In this document: positions 27,035 to 40,025 of the stretch, one piece after another
Position numbering within the stretch: position 1 is the stretch's first letter
Layout of the letters: each line of letters begins with the position of its first letter
From: Exiguobacterium acetylicum
GTDB taxonomy: Bacteria; Bacillota; Bacilli; Exiguobacteriales; Exiguobacteriaceae
NCBI RefSeq assembly: GCF_019890935.1
Contig: NZ_CP082333.1
Location: 2,196,001 to 2,260,000, forward strand
Direction of reading: 5' to 3'
DNA: 64,000 nucleotides
The notes under the pieces: model-generated
The model's input: the letters and a program-made list of their open reading frames with translations, nothing else
What the model was told of the DNA's origin: nothing
Database searches by the model: none
Program-made: the position numbers and the translations under genes

Positions 27035-29233
27035 TTACGTCATCATGACGCGATGTACAGCATACACGTCAGAGATTTGTTTGATCCGATCAACGACTTT
27101 CTGTAGATGGTTGACGTTGTTGATCGCGATCGTCATCGTGATTTTAGCTTGTTTACTGTCGTCGCCTTTCCCGCTGACGGCGACGATGTTCGTATTCGTC
27201 GCAGATACCGACTGCAGGACATCGTTCAATAATCCTGCCCGGTCGAATCCAGAAATTTCGATTTCGACGTTATAACTCTTAACGGCTTTGCCTTCGTGTT
27301 CCCACTCGACTTCGAGCAAGCGTTCTGGATTTTGTTCATGAATGACATTCAAACAATCCGTCCGGTGAATCGAAACACCCCGTCCACGTGTGATGTACCC
27401 GACGATATCGTCCCCTGGTACTGGATTACAACAACGACTCATGCGAACGAGCATGTTATCGATGCCTTTGACACGAACACCTTCTGGATTTTCCTTCTTC
27501 GGACGATCGAACGACTTCATCTCACTGATTGCTTCGTTCAGTTCAAGATTTTTAGATTCTTTGTCTTTGCGTAACTTTTCCGTCAATTTATGCGCGACTT
27601 GGGCAGCGGTCAGACCATGATACCCAACGGCAGCATACATGTCTTCTTCTTGCGCGAAGTTGAACTTTCGCGTCACGTCTTCGAGCGTCTTCTCATTGAT
27701 GACTTCCTTCGGCTCGAAACCGAGCTTCTTCACTTCCGCTTCGATCAGTTCCCGTCCTTTTGAGACGTTCTCTTCCCGTTGCTGACGTTTGAACCATTGA
27801 CGGATCTTGTTCTTCGCCTGACTCGACACACAAATCTTGAGCCAGTCCTTACTTGGACCATAGCTGTGTTTTGATGTGACGATTTCAATGATGTCACCTG
27901 TCTTCAGCTTATAATCAATCGGTACCATCCGTCCGTTGACTTTCGCTCCGATCGTCCGGTGACCGATCTCTGTATGAATCCGGTAGGCATAATCAATCGG
28001 AACAGAGCCTTTCGGCAATTCGATGACGTCGCCTTTTGGTGTAAAGACGTACAACATGTCACTAAAGAAGTCGACTTTGACCGATTCCATGAATTCTTCA
28101 GCATCCGCCGTATCCTTCTGCAACTCAAGAATTTCACGGAAATGGGCAATCTTATCCTCAAAGCCTGATTTCGCTTCCTGTTCCTTGCCTTCTTTATACG
28201 CCCAGTGAGCGGCAATCCCGTACTCGGCAATAAAGTGCATGTCCCGTGTCCGAATTTGGACCTCGAGCGGCTCGCCTTTCGGTCCGATGACCGTCGTATG
28301 CAGCGATTGATACATGTTCGGCTTCGGCATCGCGATATAATCCTTGAAACGTCCCGGCATCGGTTTATATTGCGTATGAATGATTCCGAGAACAGCGTAA
28401 CAGTCCTTGATTGAATCGACGATGATGCGCACAGCCATCAAGTCATAAATTTCGCTGAACTCTTTTTTCGAGTTTTGCATCTTGTTATAAATGGAATAGA
28501 TATGCTTCGGACGTCCATCGACTTCCGCTGCGATTTGTACATCATCGAGTACTTCGTTGACCTCTTCAATGACCGAACTGACGAGCGCTTCGCGTTCCGT
28601 CCGTTTTTGTTTCATCATTGAGACAATCCGGTAGTACTGTTGTGGATTGATATAACGCAAACTGATGTCTTCGAGTTCCCACTTGATCGTCGAAATCCCG
28701 AGACGATGTGCAAGCGGTGCAAAGATTTCGAGCGTCTCTTCTGCCTTTTGCACCTGCTTTTCCTTGACCATATGTTGCAACGTTCGCATGTTATGCAAAC
28801 GGTCAGCCAGTTTGATCAAGATGACGCGAATGTCTTCTGCCATCGCAATGAACATCTTCCGATGATTCTCAGCCAATTCTTCGCGTTTCGATTTATATTT
28901 GATTTTCCCGAGTTTCGTGACGCCGTCAACGAGCATCGCGACGTCGGGTCCGAATCGTTCCGTTAATTCTTCGAGAGTAATGTCCGTATCTTCGACGACA
29001 TCATGAAGAAGCGCAGCGACAATCGTCGTTGCATCCAAACCAATATCGACTAAGATACCGGCAACTTGCACCGGATGAATGATGTAAGGTTCCCCAGAAC
29101 GGCGGAATTGCCCATCATGTTCGTCTTTCGCGAATTGGTAAGCCCGTTCGATGTCTTTGACTTCAGCTTGCGTCATGTATTCCGCACATCGAGCGAGAAG
29201 GTCTTCTACATTTACGATTTGTTTGTTTGTCAT
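27035..29233 (-). CDS. rel: Bifunctional (p)ppGpp synthetase/hydrolase Rel
   Basis: Rel makes and degrades (p)ppGpp in the stringent response on the ribosome. The 732 residues have the HD hydrolase domain with HDVVEDTDIT near 78-87 and an RLHNMRTL segment, the synthetase domain with YQSLHTTVIGP and EVQIRT, a TGS domain (VFTPKGDVIELPKGS), a zinc-finger region with CCNPVPGDDIVGYITRGRG, and a C-terminal ACT domain. An intact HD site and full synthetase suggest both activities. It has its own consensus promoter and is followed by dtd. Confidence 0.97.
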   Translation of the reverse strand: MTNKQIVNVEDLLARCAEYMTQAEVKDIERAYQFAKDEHDGQFRRSGEPYIIHPVQVAGILVDIGLDATTIVAALLHDVVEDTDITLEELTERFGPDVAMLVDGVTKLGKIKYKSKREELAENHRKMFIAMAEDIRVILIKLADRLHNMRTLQHMVKEKQVQKAEETLEIFAPLAHRLGISTIKWELEDISLRYINPQQYYRIVSMMKQKRTEREALVSSVIEEVNEVLDDVQIAAEVDGRPKHIYSIYNKMQNSKKEFSEIYDLMAVRIIVDSIKDCYAVLGIIHTQYKPMPGRFKDYIAMPKPNMYQSLHTTVIGPKGEPLEVQIRTRDMHFIAEYGIAAHWAYKEGKEQEAKSGFEDKIAHFREILELQKDTADAEEFMESVKVDFFSDMLYVFTPKGDVIELPKGSVPIDYAYRIHTEIGHRTIGAKVNGRMVPIDYKLKTGDIIEIVTSKHSYGPSKDWLKICVSSQAKNKIRQWFKRQQREENVSKGRELIEAEVKKLGFEPKEVINEKTLEDVTRKFNFAQEEDMYAAVGYHGLTAAQVAHKLTEKLRKDKESKNLELNEAISEMKSFDRPKKENPEGVRVKGIDNMLVRMSRCCNPVPGDDIVGYITRGRGVSIHRTDCLNVIHEQNPERLLEVEWEHEGKAVKSYNVEIEISGFDRAGLLNDVLQSVSATNTNIVAVSGKGDDSKQAKITMTIAINNVNHLQKVVDRIKQISDVYAVHRVMMT

Positions 29234-29293
29234 CCCTTTTCCTCACCCAGTCCCCGGGATCGTCTGCAACGGAATCCCTAATATATAGTTCTT

Positions 29294-29322
29294 ATTATCG
29301 TGAAATCTTGAGAAGATGTCAA
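29294..29322 (-). promoter_or_regulatory. Promoter of rel
   Basis: TTGACA (29317-29322) and GATAAT (29294-29299) are 17 bases apart on the minus strand, about 60 bases before the rel start. It directly follows the apt terminator. Confidence 0.75.
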
Positions 29323-29324
29323 AA

Positions 29325-29370
29325 TAAAAAGAAATACCCCCTTGGTCACCATGTACCAAGAGAGTATATA
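29325..29370 (-). terminator. Intrinsic terminator after apt
   Basis: ATACTCTCTTGGT and ACCAAGGGGGTAT form a stem of about 13 pairs, including G-T pairs, with an eight-base loop and TTCTTTTT after it on the minus strand, just past the apt stop. Confidence 0.8.
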
Positions 29371-29374
29371 TGCT

Positions 29375-29893
29375 TTAGTCTTCGTAACGAATCAATGAGA
29401 GAACGTCGTATCCTTCGAGTTTCTCACGTCCACCAAGACCATCGAGTTCAATCAAGAATCCGATTCCGGCAACCGTTCCGCCTAATTTTTCAATCATTTG
29501 GATCGTCGCTTCGATCGTACCACCTGTTGCAAGCAAGTCGTCAAGGATGACGACGCGTTGTCCTGGTTGAATCGCATCTTCATGCATCGTCAAGACGTCT
29601 TTTCCGTACTCAAGACCATACTCGACACGGACTGTCTCACGTGGTAATTTCCCCTCTTTACGGACAGGTACGAATCCGATCTCCATCGCGTAAGCGGCTG
29701 GGCAACCAACGACGAATCCACGTGCTTCCGGACCCGCGATGACATCAGCACCTTTACTGCGTGCATATTCGACGAGTGCATCAACCGATTGTTTGTACAC
29801 TGGTCCGTTCTGCATGAGTGATGTGATGTCTTTGAAACTGATTCCTTCTTTCGGCCAGTTTTCGACCTCTTTTATATGCTGTTTGAACTCCAT
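29375..29893 (-). CDS. apt: Adenine phosphoribosyltransferase
   Basis: Apt makes AMP from adenine and PRPP in purine salvage. The 172 residues contain [33 protein letters not shown] and the PRPP-binding [13 protein letters not shown] near 120-132. The start has AGGAGG seven bases upstream and lies 22 bases inside the end of recJ, so the two are coupled. It ends at a terminator before the rel promoter. Confidence 0.97.
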   Translation of the reverse strand: MEFKQHIKEVENWPKEGISFKDITSLMQNGPVYKQSVDALVEYARSKGADVIAGPEARGFVVGCPAAYAMEIGFVPVRKEGKLPRETVRVEYGLEYGKDVLTMHEDAIQPGQRVVILDDLLATGGTIEATIQMIEKLGGTVAGIGFLIELDGLGGREKLEGYDVLSLIRYED

Positions 29894-32181
29894 GTCTTTT
29901 CCTCCTGCTTCGCCGCTTCTACCAAAGTATCAAAACGCTCTTTCAACTGAGCGAGTGACGAATAAATGTATTGTTGCTCGAGCTCTTGACGCGCTTCATG
30001 ACGCTGGTACGTCGGAGCTTCCGTCAGATCTCGTTTTGCAGCATTTGGGTTCACACCCGGCAGCCCGTCCTCCATTGTAACAAGAAAATCAAGTTCCGAG
30101 AATACCGAATGCATAAAGTTAATCGATCGTTTCGTCCATTTTCGCGATTTCGACAAACGTACGAGACCAATCCGGAGCTCGTCACGTGGACATTTCGCGA
30201 AATACTGGAAGTAATGCTTGAAGTCCTCGCGCGATGGAATCGTCTCAAAATAATAGCCCTCGTCCTTAAAGGCACAATAAATCCGCTCTGCCTGTTGGAC
30301 GTATGGATAAAATGCCGCTTCTTCTTCCGGTAGATCAAGGAAAACGATATTTTGACGAATCGGTCCGTTCAACGGACGTTCCGCGTACTTCTCCTTCACC
30401 TCATCAGTAAAGGCAACGAATGTCGTCGTCTCATGCGGTAACGCGAATAGTTCGCTCAGCGGTCGCTTACCCCCACGGTAATCGAACACTTGAACATCTT
30501 CGACAGCGACATCTTGAATCATCAATTGTGGTTTACGGAACCCATTCCATTCATTGATGTTCAGACTGCCCATCAAGTGAATCTCGGATAAAGTCGAGAC
30601 TTCATCGACAAGGTCGCCGAAGCCGAAGCCGATTGCATCGAGTTCCTTTCCGTCGCCTGATAATAGTGCTTTGACATGCGTCAAATCACGACCGATCCGT
30701 TTCATGTCACGAATCTTCGCCTGCTCGATGACGATTCGTGGCGCAGGATTTCCCATCCCGAAAGGCGCGAGTCGCTGAATATCTTCAATCAACTGAATCG
30801 AGACATCACTGACCTGTAGACGTAAATCGACATCAATTGTCGCGATGAAGGCATCGTCTGGCAACGTGCTAGCCTGTTCATTCAAGCGTTGACGTAACGC
30901 CTCGACGTCATCGGAAGAGAGCGTCATACCGGCAGCAGCCGGATGTCCTCCGAAATGCGGCAAGATATCTTCACATTTCGTCAGTTCAGCGAAGAGATCA
31001 AAGGCTGGGATTGAACGTCCAGAACCCTTCGCTGTTCCTTTTTCAGCATCATGACACAGCATGATGACGGGACGATGATATTTTTCAACGAGTCGCGAGG
31101 CGACGATCCCAACGACACCTGGATTCCAACCTGCCGCATCGACGACAAGCACACGGTCCTCTTTAAAACGTTCTTCGACAAGCGCCGTTGCTTCCTCTGC
31201 AATCTGCTTGACGATGTCTTGACGTTGTTTATTTTGTTGGTCGAGTTGTTTCGCGAGATGAAGTGCCTCGTCCTTGCTTTCCGCTAGTAACATCTCAAGC
31301 GCTGGCATCGCTGAATCAAGACGACCTGCCGCATTGATCCGCGGACCGAATGCAAATCCGACCGATTCTTCCGTCAGTTCGTCTTCCGTCAAACTACAGA
31401 CGTCACGTAACGCAAGGATACCCGGACGTTCACTCGCATTCAACGCCTCGATGCCGCGAATCGCAAGCAACCTGTTCTCTCCGACGAGCGGTACGAGATC
31501 GGCGATCGTTCCGAGCACGGCAAGATCGAGTAACTCGACCGGTTCCCGGTCAAGCAGTGCATGCGCGACTTTAAAGGCGACGCCTGCCCCAGCAAGTTTT
31601 GAGAACGGATAGTCTGGATCGACACCTGGATGGATTAAGGCAAAGGCATCAGGTAACGTTTCTTTGGCTTCGTGGTGATCGGTAATGATTAAATCGACCC
31701 CGAGTTCCTTGAGGACATCTGCTTCGTGGATGCCGGAAATCCCACAGTCGACGGTGATGACGAGGCTGAATCCTTCTTCCGCAGCCCAGCGAAAAGCGGC
31801 TTCGTTTGGCCCATAGCCTTCCGTGAATCGGTTCGGGATATAGCACTCTGCCATTCCTCCGATTTCAATCAAGGCGTGCCAGAGAATCGCAGCGGAACTC
31901 ACTCCATCGACGTCATAATCACCGTAAATCAAAATCATCTCGCCCTCGTCAACGGCACGTTGAATTCGTTCGACGACTTTTGGCATATCTTTAAAATTAA
32001 ATGGATCATGGAATGTCATTTGATCCGTCTCTAAAAAATCACGAGCAGCTTCACGTGTCGTAAATCCCCGTTGGACAAGTAGTTGTGCGACGTGCGGTGA
32101 AATCGTGCCATCCGCCGTCAATTGTTCGATTTGTTCTGAATCGATGACTTTATCAAGCCATGTTTTTTTAGCATGGTACAT
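29872..32181 (-). CDS. recJ: Single-stranded-DNA-specific exonuclease RecJ
   Basis: RecJ degrades single-stranded DNA 5' to 3' in recombination and mismatch repair. The 769 residues start [11 protein letters not shown] and have DHH motifs in order: [34 protein letters not shown], then the DHHA1 segment [13 protein letters not shown], an OB fold, and a long C-terminal extension typical of Bacillales RecJ. The start at 32181 is chosen for the GGAGGG upstream. A TATAAT (32207-32212) close by is a likely -10. It overlaps apt by 22 bases. Confidence 0.95.
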   Translation of the reverse strand: MYHAKKTWLDKVIDSEQIEQLTADGTISPHVAQLLVQRGFTTREAARDFLETDQMTFHDPFNFKDMPKVVERIQRAVDEGEMILIYGDYDVDGVSSAAILWHALIEIGGMAECYIPNRFTEGYGPNEAAFRWAAEEGFSLVITVDCGISGIHEADVLKELGVDLIITDHHEAKETLPDAFALIHPGVDPDYPFSKLAGAGVAFKVAHALLDREPVELLDLAVLGTIADLVPLVGENRLLAIRGIEALNASERPGILALRDVCSLTEDELTEESVGFAFGPRINAAGRLDSAMPALEMLLAESKDEALHLAKQLDQQNKQRQDIVKQIAEEATALVEERFKEDRVLVVDAAGWNPGVVGIVASRLVEKYHRPVIMLCHDAEKGTAKGSGRSIPAFDLFAELTKCEDILPHFGGHPAAAGMTLSSDDVEALRQRLNEQASTLPDDAFIATIDVDLRLQVSDVSIQLIEDIQRLAPFGMGNPAPRIVIEQAKIRDMKRIGRDLTHVKALLSGDGKELDAIGFGFGDLVDEVSTLSEIHLMGSLNINEWNGFRKPQLMIQDVAVEDVQVFDYRGGKRPLSELFALPHETTTFVAFTDEVKEKYAERPLNGPIRQNIVFLDLPEEEAAFYPYVQQAERIYCAFKDEGYYFETIPSREDFKHYFQYFAKCPRDELRIGLVRLSKSRKWTKRSINFMHSVFSELDFLVTMEDGLPGVNPNAAKRDLTEAPTYQRHEARQELEQQYIYSSLAQLKERFDTLVEAAKQEEKTWSSNSI

Positions 32182-32218
32182 CTCAAACCCTCCAATCAAC
32201 TTCCCCATTATAATTGAA

Positions 32219-32248
32219 AATCCGCACCAGCGATAGCTGATGCGGATA
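32219..32248 (-). terminator. Intrinsic terminator after secF
   Basis: ATCCGCA and TGCGGAT, extended through TCAGC/GCTGG, form a hairpin followed by TTTTC on the minus strand, directly after the secF stop and just before the recJ -10. Confidence 0.75.
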
Positions 32249-32253
32249 CTCTT

Positions 32254-33171
32254 TTAAGAAGCGCGTTTTGTGCGACCAAGTGTCCGACCTTTCATGACGA
32301 GCCAGAGCTGCGCGGCGATGAAGATCGAAGAATACATCCCCATGATCAAACCGACAAGCAGGGCGAGACTGAATCCACGGATTGCCTCACTACCGAAGAT
32401 GTAGAGTGCCGCTGCCGTCATGATGACCGTGACGACCGTATTGATCGAGCGAATGATCGTTTGTTGAATCGATTCATTGACGATGTGTGCCAATTCATCA
32501 AATGAGACTTTCCGTCCACCTTTTTCAGCAAGTCCGAGATTTTCTCGTACCCTGTCGAACGTAACGATCGTATCGTTGACCGAGTAACCGATGATCGTCA
32601 AGACGGCTGCGATGAAGTACAGATTGACTTCGATCTGGAATAGCGAGAAGAAAGCAATGATCATCAATGCATCATGTAGCAATGCGAGCACTGTCGCAAT
32701 CCCGTAGAGCGGTTGGAACCGGAATGAGACGTAGATGACGATCCCGAGTGACGCAAGTAAAACGGCATAGATCGCGTTACGCGCGATTTCTTGACCGACT
32801 TGCGCCGAAACTGTCGAGATACTTGGTTCTTTTTTGTATTTGGCTTCAATCGTTTGTTTCATTTCAGAAATCTGCTGTTGGCTGAATTCCCCAACGAATG
32901 TGACGTTCGCTAGTTTTCCACCTTGCGCGAATTGAATGCCATCGATTTCTTCCGCATCAATCCCGGCATCTTCAATGACAGAGCGGACGTCCGCTTCCTT
33001 GATTTGATTCTCAGAAGAAATCTCGACACGCGTTCCTTGCGTGAAGTCGATCCCGAGGTTCAGACCACGGAACGACAACAAGAGGACCGACACGATGACA
33101 AGCGCGATCGTGATTGCGAAATAGATTTTACGATGTTTGACGTAATCGAATTTCGTAGGATTAAAGCTCAC
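32254..33171 (-). CDS. secF: Protein translocase subunit SecF
   Basis: SecF with SecD helps SecYEG-driven export using the proton gradient. The 305 residues have six predicted membrane helices: one near 15-35, a large outside loop with GIDFTQGTRVEI, then helices containing GYSVNDTIVTFDRVREN and a C-terminal FSLALLVGLIMGMYSSIFIAAQLW. The GTG at 33171 (MSFNPTKFDYVKHRK) has GGAG ten bases upstream; a GTG three codons earlier sits on the Shine-Dalgarno. It overlaps secD by 11 bases. B. subtilis has a fused SecDF; here the genes are separate. Confidence 0.94.
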   Translation of the reverse strand: MSFNPTKFDYVKHRKIYFAITIALVIVSVLLLSFRGLNLGIDFTQGTRVEISSENQIKEADVRSVIEDAGIDAEEIDGIQFAQGGKLANVTFVGEFSQQQISEMKQTIEAKYKKEPSISTVSAQVGQEIARNAIYAVLLASLGIVIYVSFRFQPLYGIATVLALLHDALMIIAFFSLFQIEVNLYFIAAVLTIIGYSVNDTIVTFDRVRENLGLAEKGGRKVSFDELAHIVNESIQQTIIRSINTVVTVIMTAAALYIFGSEAIRGFSLALLVGLIMGMYSSIFIAAQLWLVMKGRTLGRTKRAS

Positions 33172-34465
33172 GGATTTCACTCTCCTTTACACCGAACCAT
33201 GATTTCTTCTTATCGAACCATCGGCTACTGACAAGGAGTTGCATCAGGTAACGTGAGACAAAGACGTTCGTGACGAACGTGACGGCGATCGAAACCATCA
33301 ACATGATGGCGAATCCTTTGACCGTACTTGTACCAAAGTAGTACAACACGCCAGCAGAGATCAACGTCGTCAAGTTGGCATCAAGAATCGTACCGAACGA
33401 ACGACGGTTACCGGCTTTGAATGCGGACAAGACAGATTTACCACTTCGTAATTCATCCTTGATCCGCTCAGCAGTGATGATATTCGCATCGACCGCCATC
33501 CCGACTCCAAGAACGAGTGCCGCAATCCCCGGTAACGTGAGGACGGCATTGATTCCGTTAAAGAAGATCATGACGAGATAGATGTAGAACAGCAACGTAA
33601 TGATCGAAACGAATCCAGAGATCCGGTAGAACAAGAGCATGAACAAGAAGACCGCAGCTACACCAATCGCTGACGCGAAGAGCGTCTGATCAAGTGCGTC
33701 TTGTCCAAAAGCAGCAGAGACCGACGTCGAGTAGATTTCCTCGAGTTTGACCGGTAATGCTCCGGCGTTCAGGATCGACGATAATTGTTTCCCATATGCG
33801 GCATCAATATCGCCACCAGAAATGATCGCTTTATCCGAATTGATCGGTTGTGTGACCGATGCATCCGAGACGATCTTCGAGTTTGCTTTTTGAATTTCTT
33901 TTTCATACGAATCGCCTTTCTCATAATCGAGCCAGATGACGAGACGATTCGCAGGTGGTTGCATTTGTGAGACTTTTTGTGTCACTTCGTAGAATTTCTC
34001 TTTTGATTTCATCGTCAATTCAACGAGTGGTTCATTCGTGTTCGGATCATATCCGACTTTTGCCCCTTTGGCTTTTAAGTCTGATCCATCGAGCAACAAC
34101 TTATCGTTGATGTCACGGAATGACAATTGTGCTGTCGAAGATAGGATTTGACGCGCTTCCGTCTGATCCTTGACGCCAGCAAGCTGAACACGAATCCGGT
34201 TATCGCCTTCGATCCGGATGTCTGGTTCAGAGACACCGAGGACGTTGACACGGTTCTCGATTGCCGTCAGTGTCGCACTCATCGCATTTTGATCGATGAC
34301 GTCTCCTTCTTTCAGCGGTTGTACTTCATACAAGACTTCGAAGCCACCCTTAAGGTCAAGGCCGAGCTTCGTATCCTTCAACAACCATGACGATGTCGTA
34401 CCGATCAGTACGAGCAACGCGATGACGACGATGAAGAATGTGGCAAGTTTCCCTTTCTTGATCAT
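33161..34465 (-). CDS. secD: Protein translocase subunit SecD
   Basis: SecD pairs with SecF in the Sec export machine. The 434 residues have a first membrane helix (about 8-28), GLDLKGGFEVLYEV, the extracytoplasmic P1 domain with RVNVLGVSEPDIRIEGDNRIRVQLAG, and five more helices with VLGVGMAVDANIITAERIKDEL. The P1 region is short, as in other Firmicutes. It is upstream of secF with an 11-base overlap. A TATACT near 34490 may be its -10, without a clear -35. Confidence 0.95.
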   Translation of the reverse strand: MIKKGKLATFFIVVIALLVLIGTTSSWLLKDTKLGLDLKGGFEVLYEVQPLKEGDVIDQNAMSATLTAIENRVNVLGVSEPDIRIEGDNRIRVQLAGVKDQTEARQILSSTAQLSFRDINDKLLLDGSDLKAKGAKVGYDPNTNEPLVELTMKSKEKFYEVTQKVSQMQPPANRLVIWLDYEKGDSYEKEIQKANSKIVSDASVTQPINSDKAIISGGDIDAAYGKQLSSILNAGALPVKLEEIYSTSVSAAFGQDALDQTLFASAIGVAAVFLFMLLFYRISGFVSIITLLFYIYLVMIFFNGINAVLTLPGIAALVLGVGMAVDANIITAERIKDELRSGKSVLSAFKAGNRRSFGTILDANLTTLISAGVLYYFGTSTVKGFAIMLMVSIAVTFVTNVFVSRYLMQLLVSSRWFDKKKSWFGVKESEIREL

Positions 34466-34576
34466 GCTACATTGTCCTTTCTCTAGTTCCCAGTATATTT
34501 TCAGACAACTTTGTTCTCCTATCCTAGCTTACAAAAGAAATGGTAATCTTAGCAAACGTTTTTCTCATATATAAAC

Positions 34577-34613
34577 AGAAAAGACGCTCCGGAATCCGGA
34601 AAGCGCCTTTTCA
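34577..34613 (-). terminator. Intrinsic terminator after yajC
   Basis: GGCGCT and AGCGTC arms with an inner TCCGGA pairing form a hairpin with TTTTC after it on the minus strand, just past the yajC stop. Confidence 0.75.
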
Positions 34614-34618
34614 ATGCC

Positions 34619-34909
34619 TTATTCGACAGTTTCGTCGTCCATGACAGTCGTTGATTTTTTCGTCACTTCTGCGACAGCACTTCGGTTGAACGTCAATTGT
34701 GCATTACCTGACTTCAATGTCACCGTCATGTCGTCAACTTTTTGGACAACCCCGTGAAGACCACCGATCGTAACGATCGAGTCGCCGCGTGAGAGTTCGT
34801 TTTGCATCTGACGCACTTGCTTCTGGCGTTTGTTCTGTGGACGGATCAACAAGAAATAGAACACCACGAAGATCAAGATCATCGGGAGGAATGTGATTAA
34901 GCCTTCCAT
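34619..34909 (-). CDS. yajC: Preprotein translocase subunit YajC
   Basis: YajC is a small single-span membrane protein that joins SecDF. The 96 residues begin MEGLITFLPMILIFVVFYFLLIRPQNKRQK, the family's one helix followed by the RPQ-KRQ motif, and continue with a cytoplasmic domain (GDSIVTIGGLHGVV). The start at 34909 has AAAGGAG nine bases upstream; seven earlier in-frame codons are not needed. It follows tgt by about 70 bases and is followed by a terminator and then secD. Confidence 0.94.
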   Translation of the reverse strand: MEGLITFLPMILIFVVFYFLLIRPQNKRQKQVRQMQNELSRGDSIVTIGGLHGVVQKVDDMTVTLKSGNAQLTFNRSAVAEVTKKSTTVMDDETVE

Positions 34910-34980
34910 CTGATTCAGCTCCTTTATCATTCAAATCACGTTCATTATACCGTGAAAGAATTGATTTGTCAGACGATTTG

Positions 34981-37166
<2,186 letters not shown>

Positions 37167-37170
37167 TGGT

Positions 37171-38166
37171 TCAATTTCCTTCTTTCAGTCCTAAATGTTG
37201 GCGGGCGAACGGTGTTAAGACACGTCCGCGCGGAGTACGTTGTAAAAATCCTTGTTGCAGTAGATATGGTTCATACACATCCTCGATCGTCTGCGCGTCT
37301 TCACCGATCGTCGCTGCGATCGTCTCAAGACCGACCGGACCACCGGCAAACCGTTCTGCAAGCGATCGTAGTAAACGATGGTCGACATCGTCGAGCCCTA
37401 GTGCATCGACATGCAAGCGATCAAGCGCACTTGTCGCGAGCACAGCATCGATCTCGGTTTGATGGGCGACTTGAGCGAAATCACGGACACGCCGTAACAA
37501 CCGGTTCGCGACACGCGGTGTTCCACGTGAACGAAGCGCGATCGCTTCTGCTGCGAGACGATCTGCTTCGAATCCGAACAATCGTGACGTCCGGGTCACG
37601 ATGGCAGACAACTCTGACATCGTATAATATTCAAGCTTCAGCGTCACGCCAAAACGATCACGGAGCGGTGCCGATAGCATCCCGGCACGCGTCGTCGCAC
37701 CTACGAGCGTAAACGGTGGTAAATCAATTCGGACGCTGCGGGCGAGTTCCCCTTGACCGATGACAATATCGAGACAATAATCCTCCATCGCCGGATACAG
37801 AATCTCTTCGATTGATCGACTCAATCGATGAATCTCGTCGATGAACAGGACATCGCCCGGTTCCAGTGATGAAAGGATTGCCGCTAAATCACCCGGTCGT
37901 TCGATTGCAGGACCGGCTGTCGTCTTGATGCCGACCCCCATCTCGTTCGCGATGATCGTCGCAAGCGTCGTCTTCCCAAGACCCGGAGGACCGTAGAGAA
38001 GCACGTGATCGAGTGTTTCCTGACGAATTTTTGCCGCCTCGATAAAGACGCTCAAGTTTCCCTTAGCTTTCTCCTGCCCGATGTATTGCTCGAGCGTCTG
38101 AGGACGCAGGCTCCACTCTTCTTGATCTTCCGCATGGGCGGATTCTGACAAAATGCGCTCTTCCAT
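37171..38166 (-). CDS. ruvB: Holliday junction branch-migration helicase RuvB
   Basis: RuvB is the AAA+ motor that drives branch migration with RuvA. The 331 residues have [16 protein letters not shown], Walker [20 protein letters not shown] (near 58), Walker [25 protein letters not shown], sensor 1 [18 protein letters not shown] and the winged-helix end with [17 protein letters not shown]. It follows ruvA by four bases. ruvC is absent here, as is normal in Firmicutes, which use RecU. Confidence 0.97.
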   Translation of the reverse strand: MEERILSESAHAEDQEEWSLRPQTLEQYIGQEKAKGNLSVFIEAAKIRQETLDHVLLYGPPGLGKTTLATIIANEMGVGIKTTAGPAIERPGDLAAILSSLEPGDVLFIDEIHRLSRSIEEILYPAMEDYCLDIVIGQGELARSVRIDLPPFTLVGATTRAGMLSAPLRDRFGVTLKLEYYTMSELSAIVTRTSRLFGFEADRLAAEAIALRSRGTPRVANRLLRRVRDFAQVAHQTEIDAVLATSALDRLHVDALGLDDVDHRLLRSLAERFAGGPVGLETIAATIGEDAQTIEDVYEPYLLQQGFLQRTPRGRVLTPFARQHLGLKEGN

Positions 38167-38170
38167 GTCC

Positions 38171-38764
38171 TCACCTCACATTCAATAACAACTGGAGTGC
38201 CCGTTTGACATATTGATCCGTCGACAGGACTTCTGCCTGCAACGCTTTTTTGACTTTCTCGACTTCTCGGTCACTGTAACCTAGCGCCGTCAAGGCTTCA
38301 CAAGCTTCATTCAATTCAGCATTGCCTTGCGCGAACAAGCCTTCGCTCGGTACGTAATCCGGTGCGAGCTCGGCTAACTTTCCTTTTAGGTCGAGTGTCA
38401 TTTGTTTTGCTGTTTTCTTGCCGACACCTGGGAACTTGACGAGATAACTTTCTTTCTCTTGTTCAATCGCTTCAACGAGCGCATCGACATTCCCTGATGC
38501 GACGATTGCAAGCGCTCCTTTCGGTCCGATTCCTGTGACACCGAGCAACTTCGTGAACAAGGCACGCTCACGACGGGAACGGAATCCAAATAAGACTTCT
38601 TGGTCCTCACGGACATAATGATACGTATATACGATGATCTGTTCGTCTCCGGTCCGATAAAAAAACGGGTTCGGTGCTACGATTTTGTAGCCAATCCCGC
38701 CAACTTCTACCGTCACGAATTCCGCACAGACATAAGCGACTTCGCCGCGTACGAATTCTATCAA
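38171..38764 (-). CDS. ruvA: Holliday junction DNA helicase subunit RuvA
   Basis: RuvA tetramers hold the four-way junction for RuvB. The 197 residues begin [28 protein letters not shown] (OB domain), contain two helix-hairpin-helix motifs ([27 protein letters not shown]) and a C-terminal RuvB-binding domain with [20 protein letters not shown]. The start is a TTG with GGGAG nine bases upstream. It has its own promoter and heads the ruvAB-queA-tgt operon. Confidence 0.95.
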   Translation of the reverse strand: MIEFVRGEVAYVCAEFVTVEVGGIGYKIVAPNPFFYRTGDEQIIVYTYHYVREDQEVLFGFRSRRERALFTKLLGVTGIGPKGALAIVASGNVDALVEAIEQEKESYLVKFPGVGKKTAKQMTLDLKGKLAELAPDYVPSEGLFAQGNAELNEACEALTALGYSDREVEKVKKALQAEVLSTDQYVKRALQLLLNVR

Positions 38765-38801
38765 TGTGGAACGCTCCCATCCTTAAACAAACTCTCGTGT
38801 T

Positions 38802-38831
38802 ATTGTAGCATACATCTTCGTTTGGCTTCAA
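38802..38831 (-). promoter_or_regulatory. Promoter of ruvA-ruvB-queA-tgt
   Basis: TTGAAG (38826-38831) and TACAAT (38802-38807), with an extended TGC before the -10, are 18 bases apart on the minus strand. It lies about 40 bases upstream of the ruvA start. Confidence 0.65.
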
Positions 38832-38883
38832 AGCGTTCTTCAGCAAAAATCAATACATATGTTCGCTCTCTCAGTCAGAAGAC

Positions 38884-38913
38884 AAAAAAGCGTGATCGTT
38901 CGCACGACCACGC
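38884..38913 (-). terminator. Intrinsic terminator after nadA
   Basis: GCGTGGTCGT and ACGATCACGC form a stem with a four-base loop followed by six T on the minus strand, about 15 bases past the nadA stop. It separates the nad operon from ruvA. Confidence 0.88.
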
Positions 38914-38927
38914 TCCCATCCTCTATT

Positions 38928-40025
38928 TTACGAACGCTCAAGCATCCGTTCGAGCGCCAACACGGCATGCCGCGTCGTCTCTTCGTCTACTTTAATGATG
39001 TTGACCGGCTCACCGGCTTCGACTTGTTCGAGCGCCCACGCCAAGTGCGGTAAGTCGATCCGGTTCATCGTCAGACACGGACACATGAACGGATTGAGCG
39101 ACACGATATCGAGTTCCGGATGCGTCGTCGCGAGTCGATTGACGAGATTCATCTCTGTTCCGATTGCCCACTTCGTTCCGGGAGCAGCCTGTTCGATTTG
39201 TTGAATGATGTACGCGGTTGATCCATTGAGATCAGACGCTGTCACGACTTCGTGCGAACATTCCGGGTGAACGAGAATCTTTCGCTCCGGATCCGTCTTG
39301 CGGAACTGTTCAATCTGACCGACCGTGAATTTTTCATGGACCGAGCAGTGTCCTTTCCACAAGATGACGCGGACGTCCTGGTCTTCCCCGTCAAAAACGA
39401 GTTCGTCCTTGATCGGATCCCAAATCGCCATCTGTTCTAACGGAATTCCGAGTGCGTGCGCCGTATTGCGACCGAGGTGTTGATCCGGCAGGAAAAATAA
39501 GATGTCGCGTTCAGCAAGCGCCCATTCGACCATCTGGACAGCGTTTGATGACGTCACCGTCGCCCCACCATGACGACCAACGAACGCTTTGATGGCTGCC
39601 GTCGAATTGACATACGTCAACGGTAAGATCGACTCCCCGAACCGTTCCGTCAAGATCGTAAAAGCACGCTCCGTTTGCGTATCGTTCGCCATATCCGCCA
39701 TCGAACAACCCGCACGCATGTCAGGTAAAACGACCGTATGTGACGCATCTGTCAACATGTCTGCCGTCTCTGCCATGAAGTGGACACCACAAAAGACTGT
39801 ATATTCCGCTTCTGTCATCTGCTTCGCGACTTGCGCGAGCTGGAGCGAATCTCCCGTCGCATCCGCGAACTGGACGACTTCATCCTTTTGGTAGTGGTGG
39901 GCAGGTAAGAACAAGCGACTGCCCATCCGTGCTTTGACCCCTTCGATGATCGCGATCAAGTCTGCTTCTGTTTGCTGTAAGTATGACGCCGGAATCCCTT
40001 CGTGACGTAATAGATCAAATGACAT
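38928..40025 (-). CDS. nadA: Quinolinate synthase
   Basis: NadA condenses iminoaspartate (from NadB) with dihydroxyacetone phosphate to quinolinate, using a 4Fe-4S cluster. The 365 residues carry three likely cluster cysteines, in [15 protein letters not shown] (near 80), HPECSHEVV (near 255) and FMCPCLTMN (near 313), with PAHHYQ and [10 protein letters not shown] among the substrate segments. The second cysteine in CPC resembles the redox CxxC variants of the Bacillus protein only loosely. Its start overlaps the nadC end by 11 bases, so the operon is tightly packed. Confidence 0.96.
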   Translation of the reverse strand: MSFDLLRHEGIPASYLQQTEADLIAIIEGVKARMGSRLFLPAHHYQKDEVVQFADATGDSLQLAQVAKQMTEAEYTVFCGVHFMAETADMLTDASHTVVLPDMRAGCSMADMANDTQTERAFTILTERFGESILPLTYVNSTAAIKAFVGRHGGATVTSSNAVQMVEWALAERDILFFLPDQHLGRNTAHALGIPLEQMAIWDPIKDELVFDGEDQDVRVILWKGHCSVHEKFTVGQIEQFRKTDPERKILVHPECSHEVVTASDLNGSTAYIIQQIEQAAPGTKWAIGTEMNLVNRLATTHPELDIVSLNPFMCPCLTMNRIDLPHLAWALEQVEAGEPVNIIKVDEETTRHAVLALERMLERS

